This document shows positions 52,444 to 63,164 of a stretch of 64,000 bases of DNA, piece by piece. Made by a program: the position numbers and the translations under genes. The stretch's first letter is position 1. Each line of letters opens with the position of its first letter. This DNA is from Catenaria anguillulae PL171 (lineage: Eukaryota > Blastocladiomycota > Blastocladiomycetes > Blastocladiales > Catenariaceae): positions 1 to 64,000 of the forward strand of contig MCFL01000067.1 of the NCBI GenBank assembly GCA_002102555.1, in the 5' to 3' direction. The notes beneath the pieces were generated by a model that had not been told where the DNA came from, ran no database searches, and saw only the letters and a program-made list of their open reading frames with translations.

Positions 52444-54654
52444 ATGAGCGGCCGCGGCGGTCGAGGTACGCCAATACCATTCATGGACGGCGGTTGTGCC
52501 GGAGACAGTACAACCTACCTACCTAACCGGCATTGCTTCCAGGTCGCGGTGCTTACTACAAGGCCAAGTACGGCGGAGGAGCGAGCCGAAAGAGAGTTCA
52601 GGATTCAGAGGACGCGCCAAGTAGGTCGGACCGCCCTCGGCCCGGATCGCCGACGTCGGCCATGGCGGCCGCCGACGGGGCAGCCGGCGACCAGTGGGGA
52701 GAATTCGTGCCCATGTACGTCAGGAAAACCGATTTGAAGGAATCCTGACTATTCTTACGACGGCGCTTCATTCGCACAGCCCAAACCCGGCTGCTTCGTC
52801 CAGCGACTTGGTCCAGCTACTCAACTCACTCGACCGGCAACAGTATGGAGCGTACAAGCAACTGTACGGTACGTCACTCCAGCTGTGTGCGACTTTGCTC
52901 TTGATTCAGGACTCACTGCCCTCCTGCATAGACTTGACGTATCGGTTTCCGGCGTTTTCGCTCCGCTTTCTGCACATTCAAGGTGATGCCTATGCTCCAC
53001 CGTCATCGATTGAAATCAAGGTCCCCCATTCAATCGCCCAATTCCCGGCTGCGCTGTACTCGTCCGCAATTCGGTGCGTGCTTTACATCTTGTCTCATCT
53101 TGTCTGATGGGCGATTGGCACCCATCTCAAGAATTGACCATGTGTTCATTCATTCAAATGTGTAGAAAACTCGCTTTGGCCGACTTTCTCAACCGCCACC
53201 TCGCCACCAATCTCCTCGCAACCAACCGCACACGTGCGGCCGCCGGCTGGGCAGGTCCAAAGGGCGGCTCCTTCTCGATCCTCCAACCCTCTTCCTACGT
53301 TCTCGAACGCTCGCCCCTCACCGTCACCAGCACACACATCGAAGCACGCTTTTATTTGGGCCTGCCAGCGCAAGGCCGGTCCATCATGGGCCACGAATGC
53401 GCCAATCTGGTCGGCACCGTCCTCCCACAAGTCGTGGATGCGAGCTTGCTTGCATGCGCACTCGATGCGCGCGCTGTCCAGCGGCATGTTGAATGTGTTG
53501 AAGACCAGGAGGCATTGCGAACCACGATTGCCCAGTCCAAGCAATACGTTGGGTTCATAGCAAACGGCAGCATTCTCCCACGCGCATCGGGTGTCACTGA
53601 CGCCCCGCTGGCATCCGCTCGGCCCTGGCAATCGCCGCCCTCATGGCAAATCTCGCTGACGCTTCCCAACCATGGCACCATCACCGGCACAGCCATCCCG
53701 CGCGGCATCACGCTCATCACTGGCGGCGGCTTCCACGGCAAATCCACCGTCATGTCTGCACTTGCCGTGGGCATGCTCAACAAGATCCCCGGCGATGGCC
53801 GCGAGTTTGTTGTTCTGGACCCACGGACCATGGCCGTGCAATCGCAAGACGGGCGCAGCGTCGATGCCGTTGACATCTCGCCATTTATTGGCCACCTTCC
53901 GGGCCAGCCCGCCAATGCATCCACGTGCTTTTCAACCACCAACGCGTCTGGGTCCACGTCGCTCGCCGCACATGTCCAAGAGGCAAGGGAGGTGGGCGTC
54001 AAGTGCTTATTGCTGGACGAGGACACATGTGCTACAAACTTTATGGTGCGCGACGAGCGCATGCGCATGTTGGTTGGGAAAGGTGAGCCCATCACGCCGT
54101 TCACGCAGCGGATCAGGGCCATGGTTCGCGACGAGGGCATGTCCGTATTGGTGGTCGTTGGCGCATCGGGAGATTATTTACGGTTGGCGGATCAGGTGCT
54201 GGGCATGGTCGAGTACGAGCCGCAGGACTGGACACAGCGTGCAAAGGCGATTGCTAGCGGGGATGAATTGCTGGCCGATTCGGACCAAGAGCAGGTGGCA
54301 CCGGAACCCATTGCTCGCGAGCTGGTTTCGGTGCCTGCAACTGGCAAAGTGCGCATTACACACGCGACGCGAGCCGAGCTGGGTGAAGGATTGGGCGAGT
54401 GGGATACTGGTCCGTGCCCGAGCTTGGTTGAGCAGGGCATGATGCGGTACATGGTGGATGCACTTGCATGGATTGCCAACCAACGCCAGCGGTCGGGTCC
54501 GATTCCCGTCAAGCAGTTGGCCAAGTTGCTGGCCACGACGGACATGAAGGAAGTGGCAAGGCGGTGGGAGGGTGAGCATGTGCGACCCAGGGCAGAGGAT
54601 GTAATTGCTGCTCTCAATCGGTTGCGGAGTGCTCAGTTCCGTCAAGCTGATTGA
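52444..54654 (+). CDS. Predicted ATPase of the ABC class (PF09818-type), 637 residues
   Basis: Exons 52444-52465, 52543-52714, 52780-52868, 52932-53073 and 53166-54654 join in frame. A 7-codon first exon gives MSGRGGRG and, with exon 2, an RG/Gly-rich N-terminus. Exons 3-4 give the characteristic LLNSLDRQQYGAYKQLY, FLHIQGDAYAPPSSIEI. Exon 5 has IEARFYLGLPAQGRSIMGHE, VEDQEALRTTIAQSKQYVGF, IANGSILPRASGV, Walker A GGGFHGKST, IPGDGREFVVLDP, VDISPFIGHLPG, the ABC-signature-like TTNASGSTSLAAH, and Walker B CLLLDEDTCATNFM. These occur in this order in the uncharacterised 'ABC-class ATPase' family of bacteria and eukaryotes. No membrane helices; nuclear or cytosolic. The biochemical role of the family is not established as far as I know, though its RG-rich start suggests RNA contact. 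Confidence 0.88.
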
Positions 54655-54737
54655 CTGAATCAAGCATGAGTCTATTCTGTATTGAGAATTGAAAACAACC
54701 ACAACTTCCTTATGATCCTTGACAACCTTGTTTTAAC

Positions 54738-57700
54738 TTACAACCTGACATACCTCACGGCCGCTGGCGACCCGAGAGGCACAACCCTACCCGCCTCGTC
54801 TGCATTTGCCGACATCAAATCCACAATTCCCTTGACCTCGACACCATCCTCAACCACCACCACCTCATTCCAAACGCGGCCATACTCGCCCCTGACCAAC
54901 GATACGCAGGGAAACACGCTTGGCACGCTTGGTGCCGCCGCCGTCATCGCCACAATCCCGCTTCCCAACGTAGGCAAATGCACACTAGTTGCCGCATTCG
55001 CGTTCGTGACCCCAGCGGCCGAACTCGGTCTCGACCGCGTCAATCCGCCCGACCCTGCCGGAGCTGGCATCTTGGCTGCCGCGGCTGCTGCCACAGACGC
55101 CGCGTGTGCAGCAACCGCAGAGGCACATTCGACAGGCAATCGGTCGCAAATGGCTTTGCAGATGAGAGCGCGGTGCGCAAGCGTTGCACATGGTAGTTCG
55201 CTGACATTCAGCACGTTGGATCCCTTGGTGCACTTGGCCTGTGCAAGCCGCAGATACGTGTCGTCGGCCGCGTCGTGCCAAGGGCCCCAGTGTGTCAGGA
55301 TGGATTGGGCAATCAGTTTGAGTGTCGTTGTGGGCGACGTTGTCGGCGTGAGTTGCGAAAGGAGCGAGGTGAGGATCGAGGTGAGGATTGGGTCGGATGG
55401 GTGAATGAGGAGAACAGGAGGGCGCGTGTCGAGCGGGGCAGATTGGAGGGACTCGAGGGTAGGGAAGGAAAGTGGTGGCGCCGTTGATGAGGTGGAGGGG
55501 CGGTGGATTGTGCCCAGATCGTAGAAGGGAACACATGGAGGCGGAGCTGGGCCTGTCGGTACCAGGGAGGTAAGGGTTCCCGTGGCGGTTGAATGGTGAG
55601 ATTCAAGAGCGCCTTTGAACCAGTAGCGGCAAGAAAGATGGTGGTCGAGTAGTTTACAGAGTGCCGGGTTGGCATGTGCCAAAGTGGGGAGGATGGCGAG
55701 CAAGCGGGCCGGGGCGCCAGCTTGACAAAAGTCTGCCGAGACCACATCTGCAAACAGATTGTGAGTTAATGATCTGTCTCGCCTGTTCCTCTTTGCAAAC
55801 AAGTCGACAACGAACCGCTGTTACTTGCTGCAGACACAACCAAACACGCTGCACTCACCACATTCTCCTTGTATTTCGCCAAATCCAGCAAGGGCGTCAC
55901 CACCTCTGGCCCCTTTGCCGCCCGGAACGCCAGCCTGGCGCCGGGTTCCTGCAAAACCCGGACAAGCGCCTGCAACACCTCGACATTCTCACCCGAAACC
56001 CTCCCCAACAGCGCGGGAATCACATCAAGCTTGACGAGCTCGAGTCGGCAGGCCTCATCGTCAGCGCAGTTGGCGACAAACATGGCAGCCGACACGACCG
56101 ATTCTGTGGCTGGTGCGGCAAGATGCTTGATAATGTCGGTCAAGGCAGTTGGATGCAGGCGAATAAGGGTACGCAGTTTGGCGAGCGTCATGCAGCTTGC
56201 GAGCCCAAGCAGCACAGAGTCGCGGACGTCGGATTCCGGCAGGCGTTGGAGTAGGGTTTCAAACAGGTTGGATTTGAGTGTTTCTTGCTCGTTTGAGTCT
56301 ACACACCGACCGTAAATTACAGCCGACCGATAAAGTGTGCTGAGTGCTTGCTGGGTACGTAAGCGTGCGCGTGAAGAAATGAGAAGGTATACCGTGTGCG
56401 GCAAGTGAATGCACAGCGCCAGCCGCGGCTCCCACAACCCCAGCTTCGGCATGAGTCAAACATGCAACTACACCCATAAAGCAGCCCGAATCGCGGATAG
56501 CTGTCTGATTCTCTGCATCGTTACCCAGCACGCGAATCACATCGAGGGCCGCGCGCTTCACCTTGGGATCCTCCTTGCCGAGCAGCTTGTTGAGCGCTTC
56601 CATAGCCTGCGGATCCTTGGCCATGCCAACCGACAAGACGCGGTCCTGTATGCAAAGCGCCAGCGAGGTGAGGATGACTGGAATGACGGATGGCGTGGTC
56701 GAAGGTGTGCAGAGTAGGTCCGTCAGGCGTTTGACGACCAAATGTTTGCGGAGCTCGATGCGTGTTGCGCCTGTTGATTGGATGAGGAGGGGCACAGTGA
56801 GCCAGAATGGACACGAGTCGGTGGAACCACCAGGTGAATGAATGAGCATTACCATCTTGGGCGCAACGTATCAGAGCGGCCAGAGCCAAGTCTTGAATTT
56901 CTGGATAGTCGGATCCACACCCGTCAACAATTGAAGTCAAGACGCCCAGTGTTCGCGCCGTCGAGCGGCAAGCAACTGCAGACAAAATCAATCACAATGT
57001 CGTGTCAGAGCGAAATGAATAACCTCCCAGGGTAACCGAGAATCAAGGTGGCGTACAATCTTCCATAAGCACATACAAGGCCTGCAAGGCTGATCGGCGT
57101 ACGTCTGGATCAGCCGACGATGCCAGTGCAACCAGCGGCTTGATCCCATTTTGCGCCCGAATGGTTTGCTTGACGGTATCTGTGAGTGAACGACGACCAC
57201 AAGTCAATCTTCTCCCCTGAAACTGAGCAGGACCAAAAACGCCTGCGTACATTCCCTCGCGACATGCGCTATCGCCGTACACGCTTCATCCAGAACCTCG
57301 ACTGCTTCCGCCTCGCCCGCGATAATGCCCAACAATAGCGAGACCAAATGCGCCACCACCTCTCCACGCTCACCAACTACGCCCGTCCCTCCTTCTCCCG
57401 CCTCAGTGACTGCCGCCAAACACGCAATCACAGTTCGCTTGAGTGCCAAACTCTCGGCGACGGCTTTTCCCTTGAGCAGCGCAACGAGCTCGGCCAGTAG
57501 ACCATGCTCGAGCAAATATGCGCGATGTGCCTTTGATTCGTGCGCGTACCGCGCCAGCGCGTCCACAACGGTTGCAGCAAGTGATGCGTCGGTAGATTTG
57601 AGGAGCAGCAGGAGCGACCCTGCATCGGTGACGTGGAGTGTGACAGGATCGGATGTTTTGTCAGTTGGTGTGGTTGCCAGTTGCACGTGAGAGGCAGCCT

Positions 57701-57761
57701 GGGGTTGTTGAGTCGTGACGGGAGCGCCAGCAGCAGTAGCCGTTGCGGTTGGCGGGGCCAT
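54738..57761 (-). CDS. ARMC3: Armadillo-repeat protein, ARMC3 homologue
   Basis: Exons 57761-57251, 57179-57057, 56975-56853, 56770-56393, 56298-55855 and 55747-54738 join in frame into 862 residues, near the 872 of human ARMC3. All introns are phase 1. After a 40-residue leader, armadillo-type helical repeats fill about residues 45-540 (LLLLKSTDASLAATVVDALA; GIKPLVALASSADPDVRRSA; AMEALNKLLGKEDPKVKRAA; GVVACLTHAEAGVVGAAAGA). The C-terminal region has a domain resembling EDR1/CTR1 N-terminal-type folds found at the end of ARMC3: YLRLAQAKCTKGSNVLNVSE, ALICKAICDRLPVECA and EYGRVWNEVVVVEDGVEVKG. ARMC3 is restricted to organisms with motile cilia or flagella. The last intron (55854-55748) uses a GTGCAG donor, chosen because it keeps the frame. 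Naming relies on length, order and the C-terminal domain; another armadillo protein is the main alternative. Confidence 0.72.
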
Positions 57762-58554
57762 GGTGAATCAAGGATTGGGTCAGAATGAAAGATTTCATCA
57801 GGTGTCCACTCTCATCAGGTGCACATGTATGACATACATTACTGCCAAGAATGTTCGCAGACGCACGCGTATCCGTACGCGGCCAGCAGCCAATGGTGGT
57901 GTTTTCTGGATAATAAATTGGGACCGAGGTCAGTTCTCCCAAGACGTCTTCAGATAGCACTCAGTGTGCCCGGTTCGACAGAGGCTTTACCTATGACAAC
58001 GGGTCGATTGGGAGAGATTGTAGGCACATCAGAATCGTTGGTATATTGTCGATTTTGTTCCAAGTTTCCATATGCTGGAATCGAAGTGATGTTGAGCTGA
58101 CCATCATCAACCGGCATGCACAAAATCAACTACGAAAGACATATGTCAGAAAAGTTTGCCTTATGCGCAGAAGGCGCCGAACCAAGTTCTTCGACCTGGT
58201 TCCAGAAGAAGCAAAACATCAGTCAATCAACGAGTAGTGTCAGCAAGGAGGTACCTGCATCCTGCAATGGCACACATTTCCTCACCCTGCAAGTGGTCGT
58301 AAAAATGCCTTCTTATACGGCTCCAGTTATCCTATTGACAGCGAGTGTATATTTTTCCACGCTTTGTCATTTTGCGCCACTGTATACACATTCAACATCG
58401 AGCTGTGGAAGAGTAATAACACCCACGGTTGAAATCGCACAGGATCAGGATCGTTAGCCAATGGTACAACGATCCGGCGAAAAAAAAGGAAATGAGGGCA
58501 AAAGGGGAAACTTTCAGGGAAAACGGAGTTTCCAAGAAGCCGAGTCGAGTTGAA
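57762..58554. other. intergenic
   Basis: Flank between the ARMC3 start (minus) and the 3' end of the second 12-pass gene (minus). No coding pattern or repeat recognised. Confidence 0.4.
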
Positions 58555-61500
58555 TCACGAGTTCCCAGGCTCGAGCTCGGACATATGCGTAGTTCTGCCG
58601 GGTTGCAGCGTTGCCTCCTTCTTGCCACGGAACGTTACCGGCTTTGCGCAATGCTTGATCCAGAAATAGCGTCTGAAGGACCGTCCATGGGAACGAGATG
58701 TCATGCAAAGCCGTGTGGACATGGGCAAGAATGAATGGAGCCGCGTCAGGCATACGTACCTGGAAGCAGACTCGAACATGAAGCACAATGTAGTTGACCC
58801 AAGCGCTGCAAGCATTGTGGGCAGCTGAATACCAAGCATATCCACCATTCGATCAGATGGGACCAATGCCCATGACGCCGAACCCATGACACACATTGCC
58901 AAGCCGATGATGCAAACAAAAACGCGAGGTCGCAAGCGAAGCGAAGCCATTGAAAAAAAGGTGAATATGAGGCGGTGGTTGCTCAAATGAAGTGATGCTC
59001 GATCATTGACGTTGAATCGTCTTTGAATGATGGAGGTCGTCATGGCAGTTGCAAACATGAGCAGAACGTAGATCACGGATATGACCTCAAGCCCGTTGTT
59101 GGTTACTTGAAAATACTTGGAGCTTGCCATGAGAACACTGACCAGCAGACCGAAATTGACAACCATGTCGGATCCGTCCAAAATCAACCAGCTCGTGAGC
59201 TTTCCTGTTGTGGGACTCAATGGGTAGGTTCCAGTTGCCATTCGAAGCAGCATCAGTCCAGTGAACGTTATGGTAGCTGTGACCGTGTTGACAGCGAGAA
59301 CAGCTTTGATCCGTTTTCGCATTTTTTGGTGATACGCTGCCCGAAACCTTTCCTCGTCTTCTTGGTTTGGGAACTCGTAAAACAGGGTCCTGAGTTCTGT
59401 TGCGAGTCGCGCTCTCCATCGACGCACTTGAAAACAGCGGCGGCGACGTGGCGTTGTTGACGTAAGCACATAAGTTGCTGGTGTCGCAGATGCTTCGAGG
59501 AGAGTTAGGGTTGGCTGTGCCATGAGCTCGGCCGAGTTTGCAGAACTGGGCGTGGATACCAGCGCTTGCGTGCCAGGCGCGCTATGCAGCGGCCGTTGCC
59601 GAGCGAGTTGCGAGTCGTGGGCAACATGATTGCTCAATATGCTCAGGTCAAGCGCAGGGGAAGCATACAGGACCCGTCGCGCCTGAGGTGACGGTGGTGG
59701 GGCTGATGGAGACGATTTGGATGCCAATGGTCTTTCATCCGACAGCATAAGTGCTTGCGTGAGATCATCCGTGAGTATGGATGCTCCAGTCGTGCTTGTC
59801 CTCTCACCCAATCCGGATTGGCCAGGTGGATGCGTTACGTTCGGTGTGCCGTCTGCAACTGTGGAGCTTCGGGGAACCGCTGATGACTGTGATGCCGATA
59901 TCCGCCGATACGTTTTACCAACTGTTGTCTGTGACGTTTGCACGTGCGAGGTGGTCGCTCGGAAGCGGCGCCAAGGCAAGAATCGGTCCGCCCACGAAAC
60001 CTGATTCCCAGGTAAGGTCACCTCCGGAGGATTGATGGACGAACTGTTTTCTGAGGACTCTCTCCGCATCAAGCCCGAAAGCTGCGAAGCATGACTCGAC
60101 GAAGATTCCTGGAGCTTACCAATTCGATCGTTGATGATTGTAGCAAGAGCAGAAACCCAGCGGGCAACCGACCAGCTATCCGAATCTTCCTCTGATGACA
60201 AGGTTTGCCTTTCACTCGTTCCCCGATACAAAGTGGTCAGCGGAATGAGGAAGGCTTCCAAATGGAAAGAATCGTCCGGCCCAACTGGTTGATTGGCCAC
60301 ATAAAGAAAGCTCACGCGAGAGAGAAGCTCGCGTTGGAAAACCATGACAGCGGATGCACTGAAGTCCTGAACGAGCGACAGAAGCAGGATCCAAAGCATG
60401 GATGACGTTGGAGATGTAGACAGGCCGGCAATGATCCAGTATGCCATCGTCGTAACCATGAATCCAAGTATCCCAAAGCGAATCATTCGACGTATGGGAA
60501 TGGTCGAAACAGTGAAAAACAAGAAGAGGAAAATCGAGGCAAGCATATGTCGAATTTCGATTTGAACCTCGGTCAAGTGAGCGTCGGCCAGCAGCTGACC
60601 CGAAATTGGTGCTGTTCTTCCAGTCTCGCAAATAGAAATCATGTTGAGGGATGCGTCGAGAAGGCTAGAACGATGTGACCTTGGCAAATCAACCCAGCAA
60701 AGACCAACACACACAGTCTCTGCGATCTGGAGCGACATGAATGCACTCATGAATCCGACGAAAGCAACCATTTTTCGTTGTGAAGCTGAAGAGACTGTGC
60801 GGCCGACGACTCGTTTCAATGCTCGCATAAAAATGATACCACCGATGCACACGAGCATGGACAGAATGAGGATCGTCCCAGAGCATTCAACGCAGAACCC
60901 CGTGATGGAAGGACATTTTCTCATAATGTCGCTCATGGCCACGAGCGTGTATGGTCCCGCAGCCCATACCAGCACAGAAATAGGGATCATGACGCCTTTC
61001 TGTGATCTTGTGATTAGAATGCCAGTTGATGAATCGCTGATCCGTGCTTGCAATGCAACGTACAACAAAAAAGCGCAGAGGTAGCTGATTGATGCGCGCA
61101 ACGAATTCCAGGTACCGGGCCTCTTGAGCAGGGTCGACGAATCGAAGTAAAACTGTCATTCTGTTTTTCTTCAATTGAGACATTGAGATCTGTGATCCGA
61201 CCAAGTATGATGTGACCTGTTGCTGCATAGTCTGTGCCAAGGATGGGGCGGAATAACCAATTGATCGGCCTTGAGTTGGAAACGATGAAGGTGGAGAAGG
61301 GCCTTTAGGACGATCCATTGTAATACCCGAGAACGCAGTTACGAAAGTAGATCGTGATTCTGTCTGTAGATTGTTGCCAGCCATGTCGCCACCGACTTCG
61401 TACGCAGCGCTCAAGCGGCTTTGAGCAGACAAGGAGTGAAACGCAGTCCGAATGGAGCCGTGCTGCTGTGTTTCGCCAGGGGATTCTGGCGCTTCAGAGC

Positions 61501-62002
61501 CTGGCGTGTGGCTGACCATGGTTGACGATGGGGACAATTTGCTTTCTGCAACGACTTGTTTAGTGGGATGCCTGGACACAGAGCCAGTTGGATTCGTTCG
61601 GGTGCCTGACAGGTAGTTTGAGGTAGTAGTAGTGGGATGCTTGTGCATGTGGTCAGCACACGACACAGAGGTGTTGGACCCACGGGAAGGCCCGAACGTT
61701 GATGATGGTTTCATCGGATCCACGGCCAAGACGCGACTCGGACGGCCTCCTGTGCTTGCCCTTGCCATACTTGAGTGGACTATGGGCCCCTGCCGCAGCG
61801 TTGAACCTAAAGGTGGCAGGTCAAGCCGAGCATTTGGAGGTGCTTCCTTGCGCAATGAATTTCCTGGCTGTGATGATGCAGGCGAGGTGGGAGGGCTCAC
61901 AAAGAACTCATGGGCAGACTGATTCCAGTTCTGCTCCTCTGGTGTCGATGAAGATTCCTTGATGGCATGATCGACCACACAACCAGACCGATCCGAATCC
62001 AT
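58555..62002 (-). CDS. Large 12-pass membrane protein, copy 2 (paralogue of 46.7-50.0 kb)
   Basis: Exons 62002-61064, 60999-58760 and 58672-58555 join without frame breaks into 1,098 residues. Intron positions and phases match copy 1 (after RFFV and RFFT; inside the Arg before RYFW). Architecture: disordered Ser/Pro-rich N-terminus to about 255; QLKKNRMTVLLRFVDPAQEA and YLEFVARINQLPLRFF; six helices (PISVLVWAAGPYTLVAMS, GTILILSMLVCIGGIIFM, KMVAFVGFMSAFMSLQI and on); disordered loop with RRVLYASPAL; LFYEFPNQEDEERFRAAYHQ with KMRKRIKAVLAVNTVTATIT; six more helices ending LGSTTLCFMFESASR; and a basic tail RYFWIKHCAK. The motifs before each six-helix half resemble one another, so the protein probably arose by internal duplication. 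No enzymatic domain or transporter signature seen. It lies in the opposite orientation to copy 1. Confidence 0.82.
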
Positions 62003-62056
62003 GGCAGTGGATGGAGGAAGAATTGCTGGTGATGTTTCTTGACAAGAATCAGGCGC

Positions 62057-62069
62057 GGGGGGGGGGGGG
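62057..62069. repeat. Poly-G run, 13 bases
   Basis: G homopolymer on the plus strand, 55 bases upstream of the ATG of the second 12-pass gene (so C13 in its probable leader). Confidence 0.9.
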
Positions 62070-62353
62070 AGGTGAGAAAAATATGTATGGTCAACTGGCG
62101 ATCAAGGAGGAATCGTTGAATAGAGTTTACCTTTGCGATGAGCTGAGGTGGGATCGTGTATACCTCTTGTTGACGAGACTCGATCAAATACCAACTTACT
62201 CGCTTGGGTGCGGTGGTTTACATAGTGGCCTTGCTGCAGTAGGTGATTGAGGTTCCAAACTTCCAATGTCATAGCCATTGAATTTTCGTCCGTTTCAAAC
62301 GGTTATGAGCACAATATCTCATCATTAAGGCGACAAGGGTCGATCGCCTCCAG

Positions 62354-62428
62354 CCAATCAGAAGCGCGGATTCGCGTCGATCCCCTGACTTCCAACCAAT
62401 CAGAAGCGCGGATTCGTGTCGATCCCCT
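62354..62428. repeat. Tandem direct repeat, 42-base period, with CCAAT
   Basis: Two copies of a 33-base unit (62354-62386 and 62396-62428), differing at one base, each starting CCAATCAGAAGCGCGGATTC and ending GTCGATCCCCT. A nine-base linker separates them. Sequence just before the first copy (GTCGATCGCCTCCAG) matches the end of a unit plus linker, so a third partial copy exists. Each unit offers a CCAAT box on the plus strand and a GCGCGGATTCG element. Confidence 0.9.
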
Positions 62429-62793
62429 CAATGCTGATTAATCACCTCATTAATTGCGCATACATTGGTGATTTAAATGAATTTATCATCGCAGATCCAT
62501 CCAACTGAAGCAGCTGATGTTTGCATCACGGATTGCATCACCTCTTCACTCACTCTTTGCTTTGGAAGAAATCGGCGAGCCTTCTCATTGTTGCTTCTCA
62601 TTCACGCTGATCCCATTCAAACCTCTGCATCTCTTGGCTTGCTCTTCTTTTGCGCATGTTGCCAATGAACTGAGATGCGCACTCCATTCGATCATGATCC
62701 GTTGACGTTGCGGTTACCTCTGCGTCCAAACCGGCCGGGCACTGCGCATCGATCACCGCCAGCCGACGCCCCCAACGCCGGGCGCCGCCACCG

Positions 62794-62806
62794 CCCCCCC
62801 CCCCCC
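62794..62806. repeat. Poly-C run, 13 bases
   Basis: C homopolymer on the plus strand, about 45 bases before the ATG of the tentative gene at 62852. Confidence 0.9.
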
Positions 62807-62851
62807 GCTCACTCGCTTCAGCGGCCGACACCAACGATTTTCCTACCTGCC

Positions 62852-63164
62852 ATGAACTATTCTCCCTCCCTTTGATCCCGATTCGGCGGCGCCCCGCATC
62901 GCTTCGACGGCTGGCCAGCATGCGTCCTCGGTTGGTTTCTCGGCCCTGCTTTCCACCACGCTGAAGCCCGAGTCAACGCCTCAGTTGGCGCTTCCAGTCT
63001 CGATTCGATCCTCGGACTTGCGTTATCCGTCTCGCCCACCGTCCACAAGCGACCAGTCGTGTCTGTTCCTGTTGTCGGCCACTGTTGGATCGACCGGGGA
63101 GTTGCAGGCACGCTTTCACACGTCTACGACGCGGTTTTCTTCGTTGAGATGTGACGAAAAGTGA
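62852..63164 (+). CDS. Tentative coding exon, Ser/Thr-rich, family unknown
   Basis: ATG at 62852 opens MNYSPSL and hits a TGA after eight codons. If one base is missing in the CCCTTTG stretch at 62869-62874, the frame continues as FDPDSAAPRIAS and runs to a TGA at 63162-63164 (about 103 residues, FSALLSTTLKPE, VSIRSSDLRYPSRPP). Third-position bias in the longer frame resembles that of the good genes here, and one-base losses occur in other genes of this window. It could also be a 5' exon whose gene continues to the right. No domain recognised. Low confidence. Confidence 0.25.

Larger units (their letters stand above)
62003..62851. other. Upstream region of the second 12-pass gene
   Basis: It contains a 13-base G run, a 42-base-period tandem repeat with CCAAT motifs, and a 13-base C run, each listed separately. 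It is the promoter side of the minus-strand gene starting at 62002 and perhaps of a plus-strand gene starting at 62852. Confidence 0.5.
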
